A program made the position numbers and the translations under genes. The notes under the pieces are model-generated. The model saw nothing but the letters and a program-made list of their open reading frames with translations, ran no database searches and had not been told where the DNA came from. Positions 10,853 to 22,655 of a stretch of DNA of 64,000 nucleotides are shown one piece after another. Within the stretch, counting starts at the first letter, position 1. The number at the start of each line of letters is the position of its first letter. The DNA comes from Misgurnus anguillicaudatus (taxonomy: Eukaryota > Chordata > Actinopteri > Cypriniformes > Cobitidae): NCBI RefSeq assembly GCF_027580225.2, contig NC_073356.2, positions 14,723,501 to 14,787,500 on the forward strand, in the 5' to 3' direction.

Positions 10853-11365
10853 AGATCATAAAGGATTTACAATCATCCTGTAATATGTGAAATTCACAAG
10901 TGTTCTACTTTAGTGTGGCACTTTGCAGTCCGACACTTCGAAATGGGTTGAAGAAATTTTTTTATTTCTGTTTAGAGACATGTCATACTGCATCACAAGA
11001 TTGTGACAAAACATACAGTATTCGAGAACCTGTCCTTTGTTTAACCTCTAGTTTACATCACAGCCTGGCAAATAACATGACTGTGTGTCAGAGACAGGTC
11101 ATATTTACTGTATGTGAGACGAGTCATCAATAATTTACTCCGATCTGCTAAAATCAAGCGTTCATGTAGCCTGTTGTAACCCAAGGCTGACAGGGCACTG
11201 GAATTATCACTTATAGATCAAAATCTATGGTGAAAAATCTCTCCCACTGTCCATTCCTGTACTCCAAATCTCTTAACAGGTTTAACACACTAGTTGTTTC
11301 TTGACCCAAGAGCAGGACCAAAGTATTATTCAAATATCCATGCTACATTTAAATAAAGAACAGTC
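10853..11365. other. no gene seen
   Basis: Unremarkable AT-rich sequence. A 77-codon frame on the plus strand has no domain-like features or splice context. Confidence 0.35.
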
Positions 11366-11369
11366 TCAA

Positions 11370-11830
11370 TGTGTTTTTAAAGGAACAGTCTACTCATTTT
11401 CAATATTAAAATATGTTATTACCTTAACTAAGAATTGTTGATACATCCCTCTATCATCTGTGTGCGTGCACGTAAGCGCTGGAGCGCGCTGCGACGCTTC
11501 GATAGCATTTAGCTTAGCCCCATTCATTCAATGGTACCATTTAGAGATAAAGTTAGAAGTGACCAAACACATCAACGTTTTTCCTATTTAAGACGAGTAG
11601 TTATACGAGCAAGTTTGGTGGTACAAAATAAAACGTAGCGCTTTTCTAAGCGGATTTAAAAGAGGAACTATATTTTGTGGCGTAATAGCACTTTGGGAGT
11701 ACTTCGACTGCTCATTTTCAAAAACTTTGGCTATTGATCCAAAATGACCTATTTTGGATCCAAAATGGTGAATTTCACTGAAAGGTGAAAAGTTTGTACC
11801 CATGATTGTTTGCGAATAACAATACATCAC
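11370..11830. repeat. dispersed repeat, inverted partner of 26793-27203
   Basis: From TTTAAAGGAACAGTCTACTC through CGATAGCATTTAGCTTAGCC to AGTACTTCGACTGC, this block matches the reverse complement of 26793-27203, with divergence at the distal end. A shorter related block starts the palindrome at 27777. It is a transposon-derived repeat with no usable coding frame. Confidence 0.8.
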
Positions 11831-12083
11831 GTTTTAGGTACATGTACGTTTTTTAAAGTGGTAGGGTTGGGCGAGTGGGCGGGGCAGAGGGTGTGGTAAT
11901 CAAAGGGGAGGGCCGTATTAAAAATACACTCAAATAAAACTTAATTTTGACGAAACTATGACAGAAAATGAACACATACTAGATGAATTGGATGTTTTTA
12001 ACAGATAGCTCTAATGGGAATAGCTGTGTGATGAAGTGAAACTAAAGGGTTAATAAACACAAACTGAAGCAGATGTTGTAGAA

Positions 12084-12362
12084 CAGTGGTTCCCAAACTT
12101 TTTCACCGTGTGGCCCCCCTTGTGTACAGTGCATTTTTTCGCGGCCCCCGAAAGAAAATTTATGACAAAAACAGTTTTAAAATTTGATATTTTAATTAAA
12201 CAAAACATATAAAATTATACCTAGTAGTGCTGTTGGTTAGTTGGTTTATTATTTTTAGGTTTAATTACACAGAATTCATGATAAATGAATGTATTTTATT
12301 AAATTTCATAAAACTGGGGCCCCTTGGCACCATCTCACGGCCCCCCAGTTTGAAAACCACTG
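12084..12362. mobile_element. hAT-type MITE, CAGTGGTTCCCAAAC ends
   Basis: Sister of the element at 1014-1289. CAGTGGTTCCCAAACTTTTT pairs with CCCAGTTTGAAAACCACTG, and the 8-bp duplication TTGTAGAA is perfect (12076-12083 and 12363-12370). Confidence 0.92.
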
Positions 12363-12936
12363 TTGTAGAAGTCAGGCAAACGATGATAGATGGCGCAAAA
12401 TGGTAAAAACTGATTATTTCCCACTATTAATTACATTATCTTAAAGGAATGTATACTGTAGCATGTAAATAATGCACATAAAGTGAGCAAGAGCGCTCAA
12501 CAATTATATCTAATCAACAGGCACGTGAAATCTAGCTAGCAGGTTGCTCAAACAACAAAATCAGCAGCTAACTTACTTTAAACTTACAAGAACTATAGAC
12601 GAATACAATAACAGGCTTAAATAACGCCAAAACATAAGTCCACTTACAGTTCTCATGGACACGCGTTTTATCTCATTTCGGCCGTGTGGTGCGCGGTGTG
12701 AAGCGTGTCAGCGCTATTCTCCGAGAGGTTTTATCAACTGGCTAGTTATCCTCCAGACAGCGACGGTCCGGACCACGTCTTTCTCATTTCGGCCATGTGG
12801 CGCGCGTTCTCCGACATGCACTTGACGGCCTTTTGTGCAGCGAAATTGTTTTTGGCTGACCTAGTTAAGGTGGTAGGGTTTCCAAGCTTAGGCGGGCCGC
12901 CTCAACTGAAATGTGCTGGGGGAAACCCTGGACTAC

Positions 12937-13537
12937 TAGTGATGCACGGGTCAGCGTTTTTTCCAACCTGCGGGTCCAGCTTATGAAATAGTTGGCCCGC
13001 CTCACACCACTGTATCTATTTTTACAAACTGCCCTGCCCCACACCCGTGCCAATTAAGATAGACATACTAGGCATTTTAATGTAAATGAAAATAGGTTTT
13101 ATTTCAGCCTAAAAGTGCTTGGAAACAGCCATTAGATTACATCGCCCTGTAAACTGACAACAACACATGCGAACCATAGAAACCAGCATGGTCATATTAA
13201 TATGAAGATAGGATAATGATAAACATTTTGAAGTTCCCTACCTTAATTTCTTGCGCAGATCATCTTTCATCTTTTGTTTTGTTGTTTGTTTTGTTGCTAC
13301 TGTACTTGGTGGTTCCGTGACGTGAAGCCAAAAGCCAAAGTTATGTTGCTACATAGGCCTATGTAATTTAACCTTATCAAAGAACCTAATAAAATATGAA
13401 AATGTATATTCCCAAATATTTAATATATAAGCTATAGGGAATTGGACGCAACATACATGTTTTTTATTTTGGTTTTAATGACCCGCCCCGCAATAAAGTG
13501 ACAATTTCTTTACCCAACCCGACTTCGCGCATCACTA
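12937..13537. mobile_element. hAT-like element related to 10544-10736
   Basis: TAGTGATGCACGGGTCA at the left and GCGCATCACTA at the right are inverted ends of the same style as the nested MITE at 10544-10736. Interior words such as AACCTGCGGGTCC and GACCCGCCCCGC pair at the two sides. No clean 8-bp duplication was found. Confidence 0.6.
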
Positions 13538-13676
13538 ACGGCTACCGTAGTTACAACACGCATTTGGAAAATCAAGGCGCTAGAGAGCACTAATTGTTTA
13601 AATGCAAAATACAATTTCACCACTAGATGGAGAAAAATTCTACTTATTGGCCCTTTAAAATACATCACATACAAAT

Positions 13677-15027
13677 AGGGTTGGGTATCATTTTAATTTT
13701 AGCGATTCCGATGCCAATTCCGCTTATCAAATCCGGTTCTTATCGATTTCTGGTTCCGATTGCAATATTTTAGTGAAAGAAAAGCAAATACTTTCACTAT
13801 TTAGTCTATAACCTGTTGGCTATAACTGTTAACTGGGACAATTTGTCTCAAGATTAAATTTTAAAAAGTGCCAGAATGACACAAGTTGATATCATTTTAA
13901 ATAAACTATGTTGTCCTGTAGCTGCCTAATTTTATCGTGATCGCTATAAAAAAAAGTAAACAAAAGTGATCAGTCTTACAAAACAGATGTCAGTTTATCC
14001 AGAAGTATGCGGCTTTAATTCAAAGGTGAATCTGTGTTTTGTACCCGAGTGTGAGATGCTGCTATATTAGCTGTATCTGGTGCACTCTACGAGGACTCAC
14101 GGCTGGGAGATTTAAACATGGTACATTCCTTTCAATTTAACTCTGTGCTGAAGCAAATGTTTCATCATATAAAAGGTGTTTCCTCCCTTACACAAAATAT
14201 CTTTGCCACATGTATTGCATTTGGCCATACTACAGTCTTTTTTCACAAAGTTTAATCAAACTTTAAACGTTTGCTGCGGCCAACAAAATAGGAAGGATAA
14301 GCTAAGTTTAAGTTTAATATGCAACTGTTTCAAGTCAAAAACTATTTTTTTTAAAAACAAGTAAATGTGAAATGAGTTGCAGCTTAATATGAACAACAAA
14401 CTGCACATGTGAAAAAAAATACAATTAAACATACAGCCTAGGTCCCACTTAATGTCATTCCAAAGAGCCATTAGTTTAAAACTGAGTGTCCCCTTAATGT
14501 CCAAAATCACTGAAATTACAGGGATTTTACACATGAACAAAAACTAGTACATTACAAAACTAATAGATCTGTGGATTTTAGCTGCTTTCAGTTGACGCTT
14601 GATCTTTTATTTTGACTCCTCTTTGGTTTAGCCACCGATCCATTTTTACGTTATTAAAACAGAAAGGCAAGAACTGATATCACAGTATGCAAGTGCATTA
14701 AAAATCTACTTAAATAAGTGACGATTGTATAAACACTTGCCTAGTTTAGGTCATCTTTTGGCGGACCACTGGGGGGGATTGGCGGACCACTAGTGGTCCC
14801 CGGACCACACTTTGAGAATTACTGCCCTAGTGTAATGAACTGTGGATACGTGTAATGAGAGAAGGTTCGTCGCAGGTCCTGGAAGATAGATACAATTGTA
14901 AAATGCTGACTGCTGTTTGCCACGTGAGAATGACTGAAAAATTCAGGAATCTGTAAACGGAATCGAAATGTGCACGTCATATAGATTCCCAGTTAACGAT
15001 GGAACCAGTTCTCAATATCCAACCCTA
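13677..15027 (-). mobile_element. hAT/ZBED-type transposon remnant, GGGTTGGGTAT ends
   Basis: AGGGTTGGGTATCATTTTAA at the left mirrors TCAATATCCAACCCTAT at the right, and GATTCCGATGCC / GGAATCG words sit inside the two ends. ATACAAAT and ATACAAAC flank it (7 of 8 bases alike). A BED zinc-finger remnant lies on the minus strand at 14112-14252. Positions 14750-14825 contain another hAT-style end (ACTTTGAGAATTACTG), so more than one element may be present. Confidence 0.65.
14112..14252 (-). pseudogene. BED-type zinc finger of a hAT transposase, truncated
   Basis: On the minus strand the frame reads NFVKKDCSMAKCNTCGKDIL, then CKGGNTFYMMKHLLQHRVK, ending at a stop at 14112-14114. The C-x2-C of KCNTCGKD, the KGGNT turn and the H-x3-H of KHLLQH are the hallmark of a BED finger, the DNA-binding N-terminus of hAT (ZBED) transposases. 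A stop codon lies just upstream (14253 onwards) and no catalytic region follows, so this is a fossil fragment. Confidence 0.8.
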
Positions 15028-15792
15028 TATACAAACCACAGTTACAGTTACTTTTCACCAATATTCAGTGCACTTTGACTAGTCGAGTTCCTCTGTCTAG
15101 AATTTCAGATGTGGGCAAACATGCAAAATATCAACAAACAGCTTAGCAGAACAGAAATTTCTGTGGTTATTGCCATCATTTTTTAGGCCAACCATGAAAA
15201 ATCCTTCTTCTCCCAATAAGTATAAATAAGCAGGCAGTGTGTTTAAGACAAGGGCACGTACAGAATGCCCCTGAGTCCATGCAGGATGTCACCTTTCCAC
15301 AGAAGCATGCAGCCCTGACACGCACATTAACCTGGCGATTGTGTATTCATCAGGTAGTAGATGAGATCTAACTATACACAGGGTACCAGGTTTTCTCACA
15401 TGTTCAATGCAAATTATTGGTTAAGCAGGCTTGTGTGGTGAGAAAGTTATGGCAACAAGTAGACCTCATCTAAATTATTATGAAAATGTAAGTTGATTTT
15501 TCCATTTAGGTTATTTTACTTGCTTATCTTTGTTTGTTGATAAACAACTGACCTTTCCCATGACATGAGATTTCCCAGTTCAACTGAGGGGGTTTGTTGC
15601 AAAAATCTGGCAGTGCACGCACACTATTTTGATTTGCAGCGCACTGTACGATTACAGTCTTGTTTGTGTAAAATGTGAAGTATACCCAGACAATTGATTA
15701 ATTATAGCTTTAAAGGGCACCTATGATGCCCATTTTTACAAGATGTAATATAAGTCTCAGGTGTGCCCAGAATGTGTATGTGAATTTTCAGC

Positions 15793-16431
15793 TTAAAGGT
15801 ACAATTTGTAAGATATTTGCAGTAAAATATCCAAAAACCACTAGTCCGGTGTTATATATTTTGTCCAGCTGATTACTAACAATATCTATAATGTTTTCAA
15901 CTACTTGTAAATTATGAGAAAATTGCTGCCCTAAACAGTGACACAGGTCAGTGCAGTCGCCTGTAAATGACGTTAATATCTACGTTACCCTTTGTTACCG
16001 CCTTTACTGACGTAAAAACCACATGACAACAGTGTCGTGGACAAAAGTGGAAGTAATAGCATCTGTTGGGCCACTCGCTTTTTTATGGTAAGTTTGTTCA
16101 TCTGAACACTTAATTCTGTGCTGTGTTAACAAACCATCGTATTGGACTAATACTGTAACATCTATGACTAACAATTGCGTTTTGAACATGAAACCTTACA
16201 CAATGAAAAAAACGATGTCATCAAACAAAACATTTATATAAAACTTGATTACTTTACCTTTTGTGTAACATGATTTCTCGTTCCCGTCTGATTGATGGGC
16301 ATCAGTGTTTGAGTTAAAGACAAAAAATCCCATCAGTCCACGCTGCTTCAAAGCATTATTAATCTACTTCATTGTTATTGATTTGATCTGGCGCCCTCTA
16401 GCGGCGCGGATTATGCAAATTGCATCTTTAA
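15793..16431. mobile_element. TIR element, TTAAAGGTACAATTTG ends
   Basis: TTAAAGGTACAATTTGTAAG at the left mirrors CAAATTGCATCTTTAA at the right with a few mismatches. The outer sequence reads continuously from TTTTCAGC at 15792 to AATGCCCCACAG at 16431, so the element was inserted into an older repeat (about 15710-16500, GGGCACCTATGATGCCC at its left). The segment GGCGCCCTCTAGCGGCGCGG near the right end is typical of fish MITEs. Confidence 0.75.
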
Positions 16432-16569
16432 AATGCCCCACAGATCATTTATTATAGCATGTTTAAAATGCCCCTATTTGTTTAAGAGCAAACCTGTACC
16501 TTTATGTGCATGAGCTCGTGCTCCTCACTCCCTTATACCAACGGACATTGAGTGCTTTCGTATAAAGCA

Positions 16570-16790
16570 TACTGTATCATGAAAATCTGACTTTCTCCAT
16601 GTTTCTTCCAGTGCTTCTATCAACCTAGAAAATGTGAAGAACAACCCAGTAACTGTAACAACCCAGTTTTTCTCTGTAAGCATGTGAAAAAATAAGTCAT
16701 TGAAATTTGGCTCCCCTTGTGATGTCAGAAGGGGATTGAAAAAATTGGTGGGTGGAAGTCCAAACACCTATTTGCATAATATGTGCCTTT
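16570..16790. repeat. dispersed repeat, second copy of the 50910-51352 family
   Basis: ATCATGAAAATCTGACTTTC, the CCAGTGCTTCTATCAACC block and GTGATGTCAGAAGGGGAT are shared with 1303-1560 and 50910-51352. The copy ends where the TTAA element at 16792 begins. Confidence 0.75.
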
Positions 16791-16791
16791 T

Positions 16792-19229
16792 TAACCCCCA
16801 GGGGTCCAAAAACGCGGGGACGCGTTTTGACGTGTTTTCTCCTTATCATAGCAGAATCAACTTAAAATACTCCATCATTAATAATCAAACACTTACGTGT
16901 TTGACATCATTTGAAACTCTGAAGGGTCCTCTTTAATTAGTTCACATTCACAATAACAAGAGATCTTTGTGTTTTTGTCAAATAAAGAAAATAACAGGGT
17001 GCGCATTCAGACATTTCTGTCTCCGCCAGCTGTCTCTTAAAACACGTTACAAAAATCAGTTGAAACTCCGCGAATACTCGTCACACAAACATAATACACA
17101 TATCCAAAGAAAGCCTGAAATGTCTACTTTTAAACAAGCTAATTATAATCAAAAACAAATATTTCCTGTTTATATAATCTGCATTGAAGTAAAGAGAGTA
17201 CAGTTTTTCCTGGCTGAGCTCATTATCTCTAATGCGGCCACGCCCTCAGGCTGTTGACATGGTAATGAAGAGACAGCTGTTCCAACAATAATAAACAAAG
17301 CGTAAAGTTTTATCAGATTTAAAGACTTTACCGCATGTTTGGATTATAAACTTTATACACACACGTGAGGAATATCTTCATTTAGGTCTGGACATTGAGG
17401 AAGAGAAGCGTTTATCTTTAACGTTACCTAAGAAGAGGAACGATGGAAGACGCATTGGAGAAGGATATAACTTATTCCTGAAGAAACTGTAAGTCATTTG
17501 TCTTCATTTATATTTGCTATCATGTAATATGTTATGGCTTGTGCAGTTCAGCCTACATAAGCAACATTAGCAGACTGCACGCTTCGGATTTAAAAACGTT
17601 CGCATTGTTTACAAACGAGGGCGCGTGATTTCACGTAATGGCGGATTTCATTGATACATGCTGTAAGTTACAGTGTTAGACACAGTTATTCACTTTCGTA
17701 TCCTTCATGGCAACTTTGAGTAATGCTGCACTGCTGTATCTTTTAAGTGTGTGCTGTAATATGATTCCATGTTAACATGCTTATTTATAAACGAGTACGC
17801 GCGTGATCACGTAATGGCGGATTTCATTGTTACATGCTGTGTACAGTGTTAGACACAGTTATTCACTTTCATATCCTTTATGGCAACTTTGAGTAATGCA
17901 GCTGCACTGCTGTATCTTTTAAGTGTGTGCTGTAATATGATTCCATGTTTACATGCTTGTTTACAAACGAGTAAGTTACGCGCGTGATCACGTAATGGCG
18001 GATTTCATTGTTACATGCTGTGTACAGTGTTAGACGCAGTTATTCACTTTCGTATCCTTCATGGCAACTTTGAGTAATACTGCACTGGGGGATCTGCTGT
18101 AATATGATATTGTTTACATGCAACGCATTCCATACATTGCGCTTTACACGCGACACCGTTTTATTATGAGCTCCGCGTTGTTTACACGGAGACGCGAGCT
18201 CGCGCACATCCATTTGCGATGTGTTTTTAAAGTTCATACTCGCTTACAGAAACGCGTTTAAAACAGAAGCTAGACGATAAGGGGATGGGCATCTGAAAAC
18301 AGTCATCTGAAAACAGCTTTTTATATAACTAATCATTGCAGATGTTTATTTGAGATACTAATTTAGTTTATAATAGTTTATCTGAATGTAGTGCTATCAT
18401 TTACCCATCAGTTATGTATGTAAGGGTATTTCTGTGGACAATTTGTGCTGACAGCTGTTCATAACTCTCTTACAGGTCTGCATCCCTCTCATCAGTACAA
18501 AACTATGAAGTGGAAAAACATATTCACACTCTTTGGACATAAAGTTATATGGTAACATGAGCCACATGAAGTTTACAGCTCTGTTGTTTATCAGTTTCTT
18601 ATACAAGTTCAGTGTTTTAATAGGGTTTGTTTCCAAATAAATTGAAAATGTCCTACTGACCTTCATTTCTATTTTGATTATATTGTTAACTTCTTAATAA
18701 ACCTCAAACAAACATGTCCATTTGTCCTCACATTCTTTACTGTAGTTCCCTCCTGCCTCATTATTATGCATCTCATTATGCGAGCCTTTGTTTGCTAGCT
18801 GTCAATCAATCCTTCTCGCATACGCCCACTCTAAACAAAAAGTGTCTTACAATTTCTAAAATAATATATTGGTTTATGTGAATGAGTAGGCAGGATGATT
18901 TTCACATCATTTTAAAGAAAAAACTCTAGACTACTAGATTATGTTTAGGAAAGTCTTGTTAAACCATGTTTAGTATGGGTTTTGTGAACTTATATCAGTG
19001 ACTTAAAAATTTAGCTTTTTTAAAAACCACGCATAAACCTTTTTCTCTCAAAAATACAAACATGTACATACATGTAGCTCATATAATATTTTAGCCCAGT
19101 TTGTGCTGAACACAGTGGTATGAGACACTTGCCATTATTATGTTTTAAAGCAACTGAAAAAAGACCAAATGTAAGAGCATGTCAGAACCTCTGAGAGTGT
19201 CCCAAAATGGTTGGACCCCAGAGGGTTAA
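16792..19229. mobile_element. piggyBac-like (TTAA) element, 2.4 kb, non-autonomous
   Basis: TTAACCCC-AGGGGTCC at the left and GGACCCCAGAGGGTTAA at the right are near-identical inverted ends that include TTAA at both borders (16792-16795 and 19226-19229). TTAA target sites and CCC-type ends are the signature of the piggyBac superfamily. No transposase is recognisable. The interior holds a tandem array of about 180 bp units (17600-18110), and a splice-like block GAAACTGTAAGTC near 17482-17494. The size is unusual for a MITE, so internal deletion of a longer element or capture of host sequence is possible. Confidence 0.75.
17600..18110 (+). repeat. ~180-bp tandem repeat inside the TTAA element
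   Basis: TAATGGCGGATTTCATTG recurs at 17636, 17812 and 17993 (steps of 176 and 181 bp). Each unit continues with TTAGACACAGTTATTCACTT, then CATGGCAACTTTGAGTAAT and GTGTGCTGTAATATGATTCC. The third copy is shortened after about 18080. The array is imperfect, with base differences that show it is not recent. Confidence 0.9.
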
Positions 19230-20950
19230 ATGAAAAAATAATAGTGAAATTGGAGGCCAGGGGATGTGTGTGCTGTGTGTAAGTATTGTATAACTAATGA
19301 TGCGATCTACGCAGCCCTCATACGTGAACAAAGAGAACTGCGTTGATAATGACATTTTTCATTAAAGTTGACAACTTTGTTAATTTTGTGTCTAAGCTTT
19401 CTTGCTAATTAATGACTAAGCTATCACCTGTTATTAAATAATTACATGTTTATTAGTAATACTGCAATGTCTTCTAGTGGACATAATTTAAAACAAGTTA
19501 ACTATACGAGCTCATAGTGGCATTGGCAATGCATAAGCCCGTTTTTACAACGTGTGTAGATAGGTATAGTAAATATTAATAAGTCAAATTTGAGCATTAA
19601 ATAATCGATTATAAATCGAATATTAAAAAAAAATAATGAATGAAATTCGAATGGGATAATAGAGGAAGATTGACAGCCCTAATCTATACATCTCCAAGAA
19701 ACATGTCAGCTTAGGGCTGAAAATAAAATTAAAATACATAATTTCCCAAAATTCAGGTTTCAGAAAATTCATGTGGAGAACTGTCACAAAAAACTTTGTA
19801 AATATTGACACCATATTCATCATGAATACTTGCCATACTTGACACAGCGACTCGACCACAAGCAACAACAGCTTGATGCACAAATAAGAGCTGTTTTGGT
19901 GGGATTTTGGGCGGGGTATGCCAACCGATCAGACACAACATTCCTTTGGAAATTGATCCAGGACAACACCTGAGGGTGGGGATGATGTGTAGGCTTAAAG
20001 CAAGATTTAAGAATCTGGCCTTTGAAGGACAGCAAAGTGTGGAGACCACACAAATTGACTCTGAAAAGCCCAGTGTCAAGCACATAATCACACAATGATG
20101 AATGAAAGCTCATAGAGAAAAAGAAAAGGAGAAACTGATAGAGGACTAAACGGATGGAGGGTTTAAAGTGGCAAGGTGGAGGCATAACAACCACTCACTG
20201 GCAAATACCACACAACAGTGTGAAGCTTAAAGGCATAGTTCACCCAAAAATGTAAGTTTTCATTTACTCATCCGGTTTGTTGTAAACACATTTAAATTTT
20301 TATGCAGGTCTTTCCCATACAGTTACAGTTTGTAGTAAGTTAACATTGGTTAGTCACATAAATAAGCCATTATTCACAGATGTAGCAAAAACACCAACAT
20401 TGTAACAACACAGTTTATCTAGGAAAGAAAACTAAATGTGACAAACCTGTAAACAGAGTAATAACACAGAGAAACAGAGTCAGTAACACAAGCCTTACGT
20501 CAGGATAAGATGGAAGGAATCTGCCTTTGTGTTCAGTGATGCCCTGAGAAAAAACAACGGTGGCATTTGCGTGCAAGCAGGTGGCTCGTGTTATTCCATG
20601 GAGGAAGAAGGATGAGTCAATGAAGGAAGGAAAAAATGGCTCTCCAAGTGAAAGCTCTGATCCCTGTGCATTGTTGCCATGACTACAGCTGATATGATTA
20701 CCAGGCAGCAGTGTTGTTATGAGGTTTGTATGCAGTGTGCTGATGTACAATTACTCAACAAGAGCAGACGTGTGAACTCCACATATTTTATGCATGTCAT
20801 TGTCTGCATAAAATCAAACAAACAAAATTACAGGTAGAGGTTATGTGTGCTTCGGGACAGACTTGTTTAACCAAAGTCTTCCAGAAATGTGCTATATGCT
20901 TTTACAATAAGGGCCATGTTAGCCATTTTTTTCCATATGTTTTTGTATTT
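19230..20950. other. no confident gene; repeat end at 19590-19682
   Basis: The segment ending ATTGACAGCCCTAATC near 19682 looks like the right end of a hAT-like element (TAGGGCTGTCAA style). Overlapping minus-strand frames of 86-124 codons between 19623 and 20194 lack a shared reading, splice signals or recognisable domains. A plus-strand TTCACCCAAAAATG fragment at 20240 belongs to the family at 36281-36576. Confidence 0.35.
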
Positions 20951-20955
20951 GAAAC

Positions 20956-22354
20956 TAGGGGTGAGCGGACACAAACTAATAAAACGCAGTGGTAAGGACA
21001 GAGCAGCTTAAAGGGATACTTCACCGATTTAGCATTCAGCTTTGTATCTGTAGAAACCCGGCAGTATTACTGAATGACCATGTTTCCCTCCCTCATTTCC
21101 CCCTGAGAGGAGAGATATCTGCATTTTGGTTCCGCAAAAAAGTCCTCCGACGACGCAACATGACGATTTTTGCATCATCGGAGGACTTTTCTGCAGAACC
21201 AAAATGCAGACACCTCTCCTCCCAGGGGGAAACGATGGAGGGAAACATGGTCATTCAGCAACACTGCCGGGCTTCCACAGATACAAAGCCGAATGCTAAA
21301 TCGGTGAAGTATCCCTCTAAGTATGTCACTGACTTTGCGTTCGCGGGGATGGTAGGCGGGGGCGAAGGTACTCGCAGGCTCCGCGGCCGCCCCTCTATGA
21401 TGCCCGGGTGTTGGCTGGGTTTGCCGCGATAGTCGGTGAAACGGTGATTGCCGGTGCTTCAGCCTCTCACCGGTTAGATCACTTGCCCACCCCGACACCG
21501 TCTTTCACCGTCGTTTTGATATTTTCTTGTAATTAAATCATTTAGCTTCGTTAGAGAGAGCAAACACTTATAACTGAATGTGTCTGCTGCATGAATTCAC
21601 AGCGGAGCTGAACGCGAGTCACGTCACAGAGCAGCAGGTGTCAGATTTCATTTATTTCTGTCAGAGTTTGCGAGGCAAGCTGAATGACCAGACGAGAGCA
21701 GAAGCCGCGTGCTTACTCGTTTTTGTTATAATGCACATATGTGATGTTTAATATAAGCGAGATAGTTTTGTTGTATTTTTTATCAAGAAAAACAATAAAC
21801 CCATCATTCAAGCAGCGCTTTATGGAGGAGTAGCCGGTTGCACTGCTTGGAACTGGCGAGTTCTGCGAGAATTACCTGCGCACATTGACTCAAACACTTA
21901 ATTAAACCAGCTGTTTATTCATAAGCATGCTAATTCATACGCGATTTAATGCAGCTTACGCAAGCGCTGCATTTAAACAATTGCGTAATTCAAAAGTGAA
22001 AGTAAAATGCGCACGTCTGCATGCATTAACCAGTGGGAAAATTCTGTCACCGCAGCAACCCTAGGTTGTACATGAAGTATATAAGCACTGCATTGCAATA
22101 CTTGCATTTTGCCCTGTCATTCTCGATTTTAAAGTGCTCTCACGCTGTGCTTTTCTTTGCCCACTTCATATTAGAAAACTGCTACAACTTGTGGACATTA
22201 CAAATGTCTGGAAGCGCTTTGGCGGTCTCTGGTGGTGCAAAAATGTATTATAACTAAATTCAATGCTCGCCATTGATGCCACTTAACCGAGCAAAATGTT
22301 TCACTCGGTTAAACAATTTTTAACGGTTAATCGGTTAACCATGGACACCCCTAA
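20956..22354. mobile_element. composite element ending TTAACCATGGACACCCCTA
   Basis: The right end (GGTTAATCGGTTAACC, then ATGGACACCCCTA) is typical of a fish hAT-like element, and TAGGGGTGAGCGGACAC at 20956 is a plausible left end. The fold-back element at 21008-21320 was inserted near the left end. The GC-rich middle (21340-21500) has no intact frame. Pairing of the two ends is weak. Confidence 0.4.
21008..21320. mobile_element. fold-back element, TTAAAGGGATACTTCACCG ends
   Basis: A near-perfect palindrome: TTAAAGGGATACTTCACCGA at the left pairs with TCGGTGAAGTATCCCTCTAA at the right. Arms run through GCATTCAGCTTTGTATCTGT and its complement to a centre near 21165. Open frames on both strands are products of the symmetry. 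Confidence 0.88.
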
Positions 22355-22655
22355 TTTCTACATTTGGGTGTGTAAGTAACCAAAATCCAACCTTATATTA
22401 TTTGAATCATTGTCTTGTTACCTAAAACATAACACAATTTTGAAACATGCCAGCAACTCTTAGTAACTGATAGCTGGGATTGAAAACATTTTACACAGCG
22501 GGGTTAGTTGTAACACAGTGTTACAATTACCGTATTTTCCCGACTATAAGTCACACTTTTTGCATAGTTTGGTGGGTCCTGGAACTTATAGTCAGGTGCA
22601 ACTTATATGTCAAAATGAATTCATATGAACCAAGAGAAACCATTACCGTTTGCAG

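Noticed and set aside
17636..18010. CRISPR-like array
   Set aside because: The units are about 180 bp, without short repeats separated by unique spacers, and the genome is vertebrate.
19623..20194. Three overlapping minus-strand frames (86-124 codons)
   Set aside because: They use different frames over the same bases and lack any domain or splice support.
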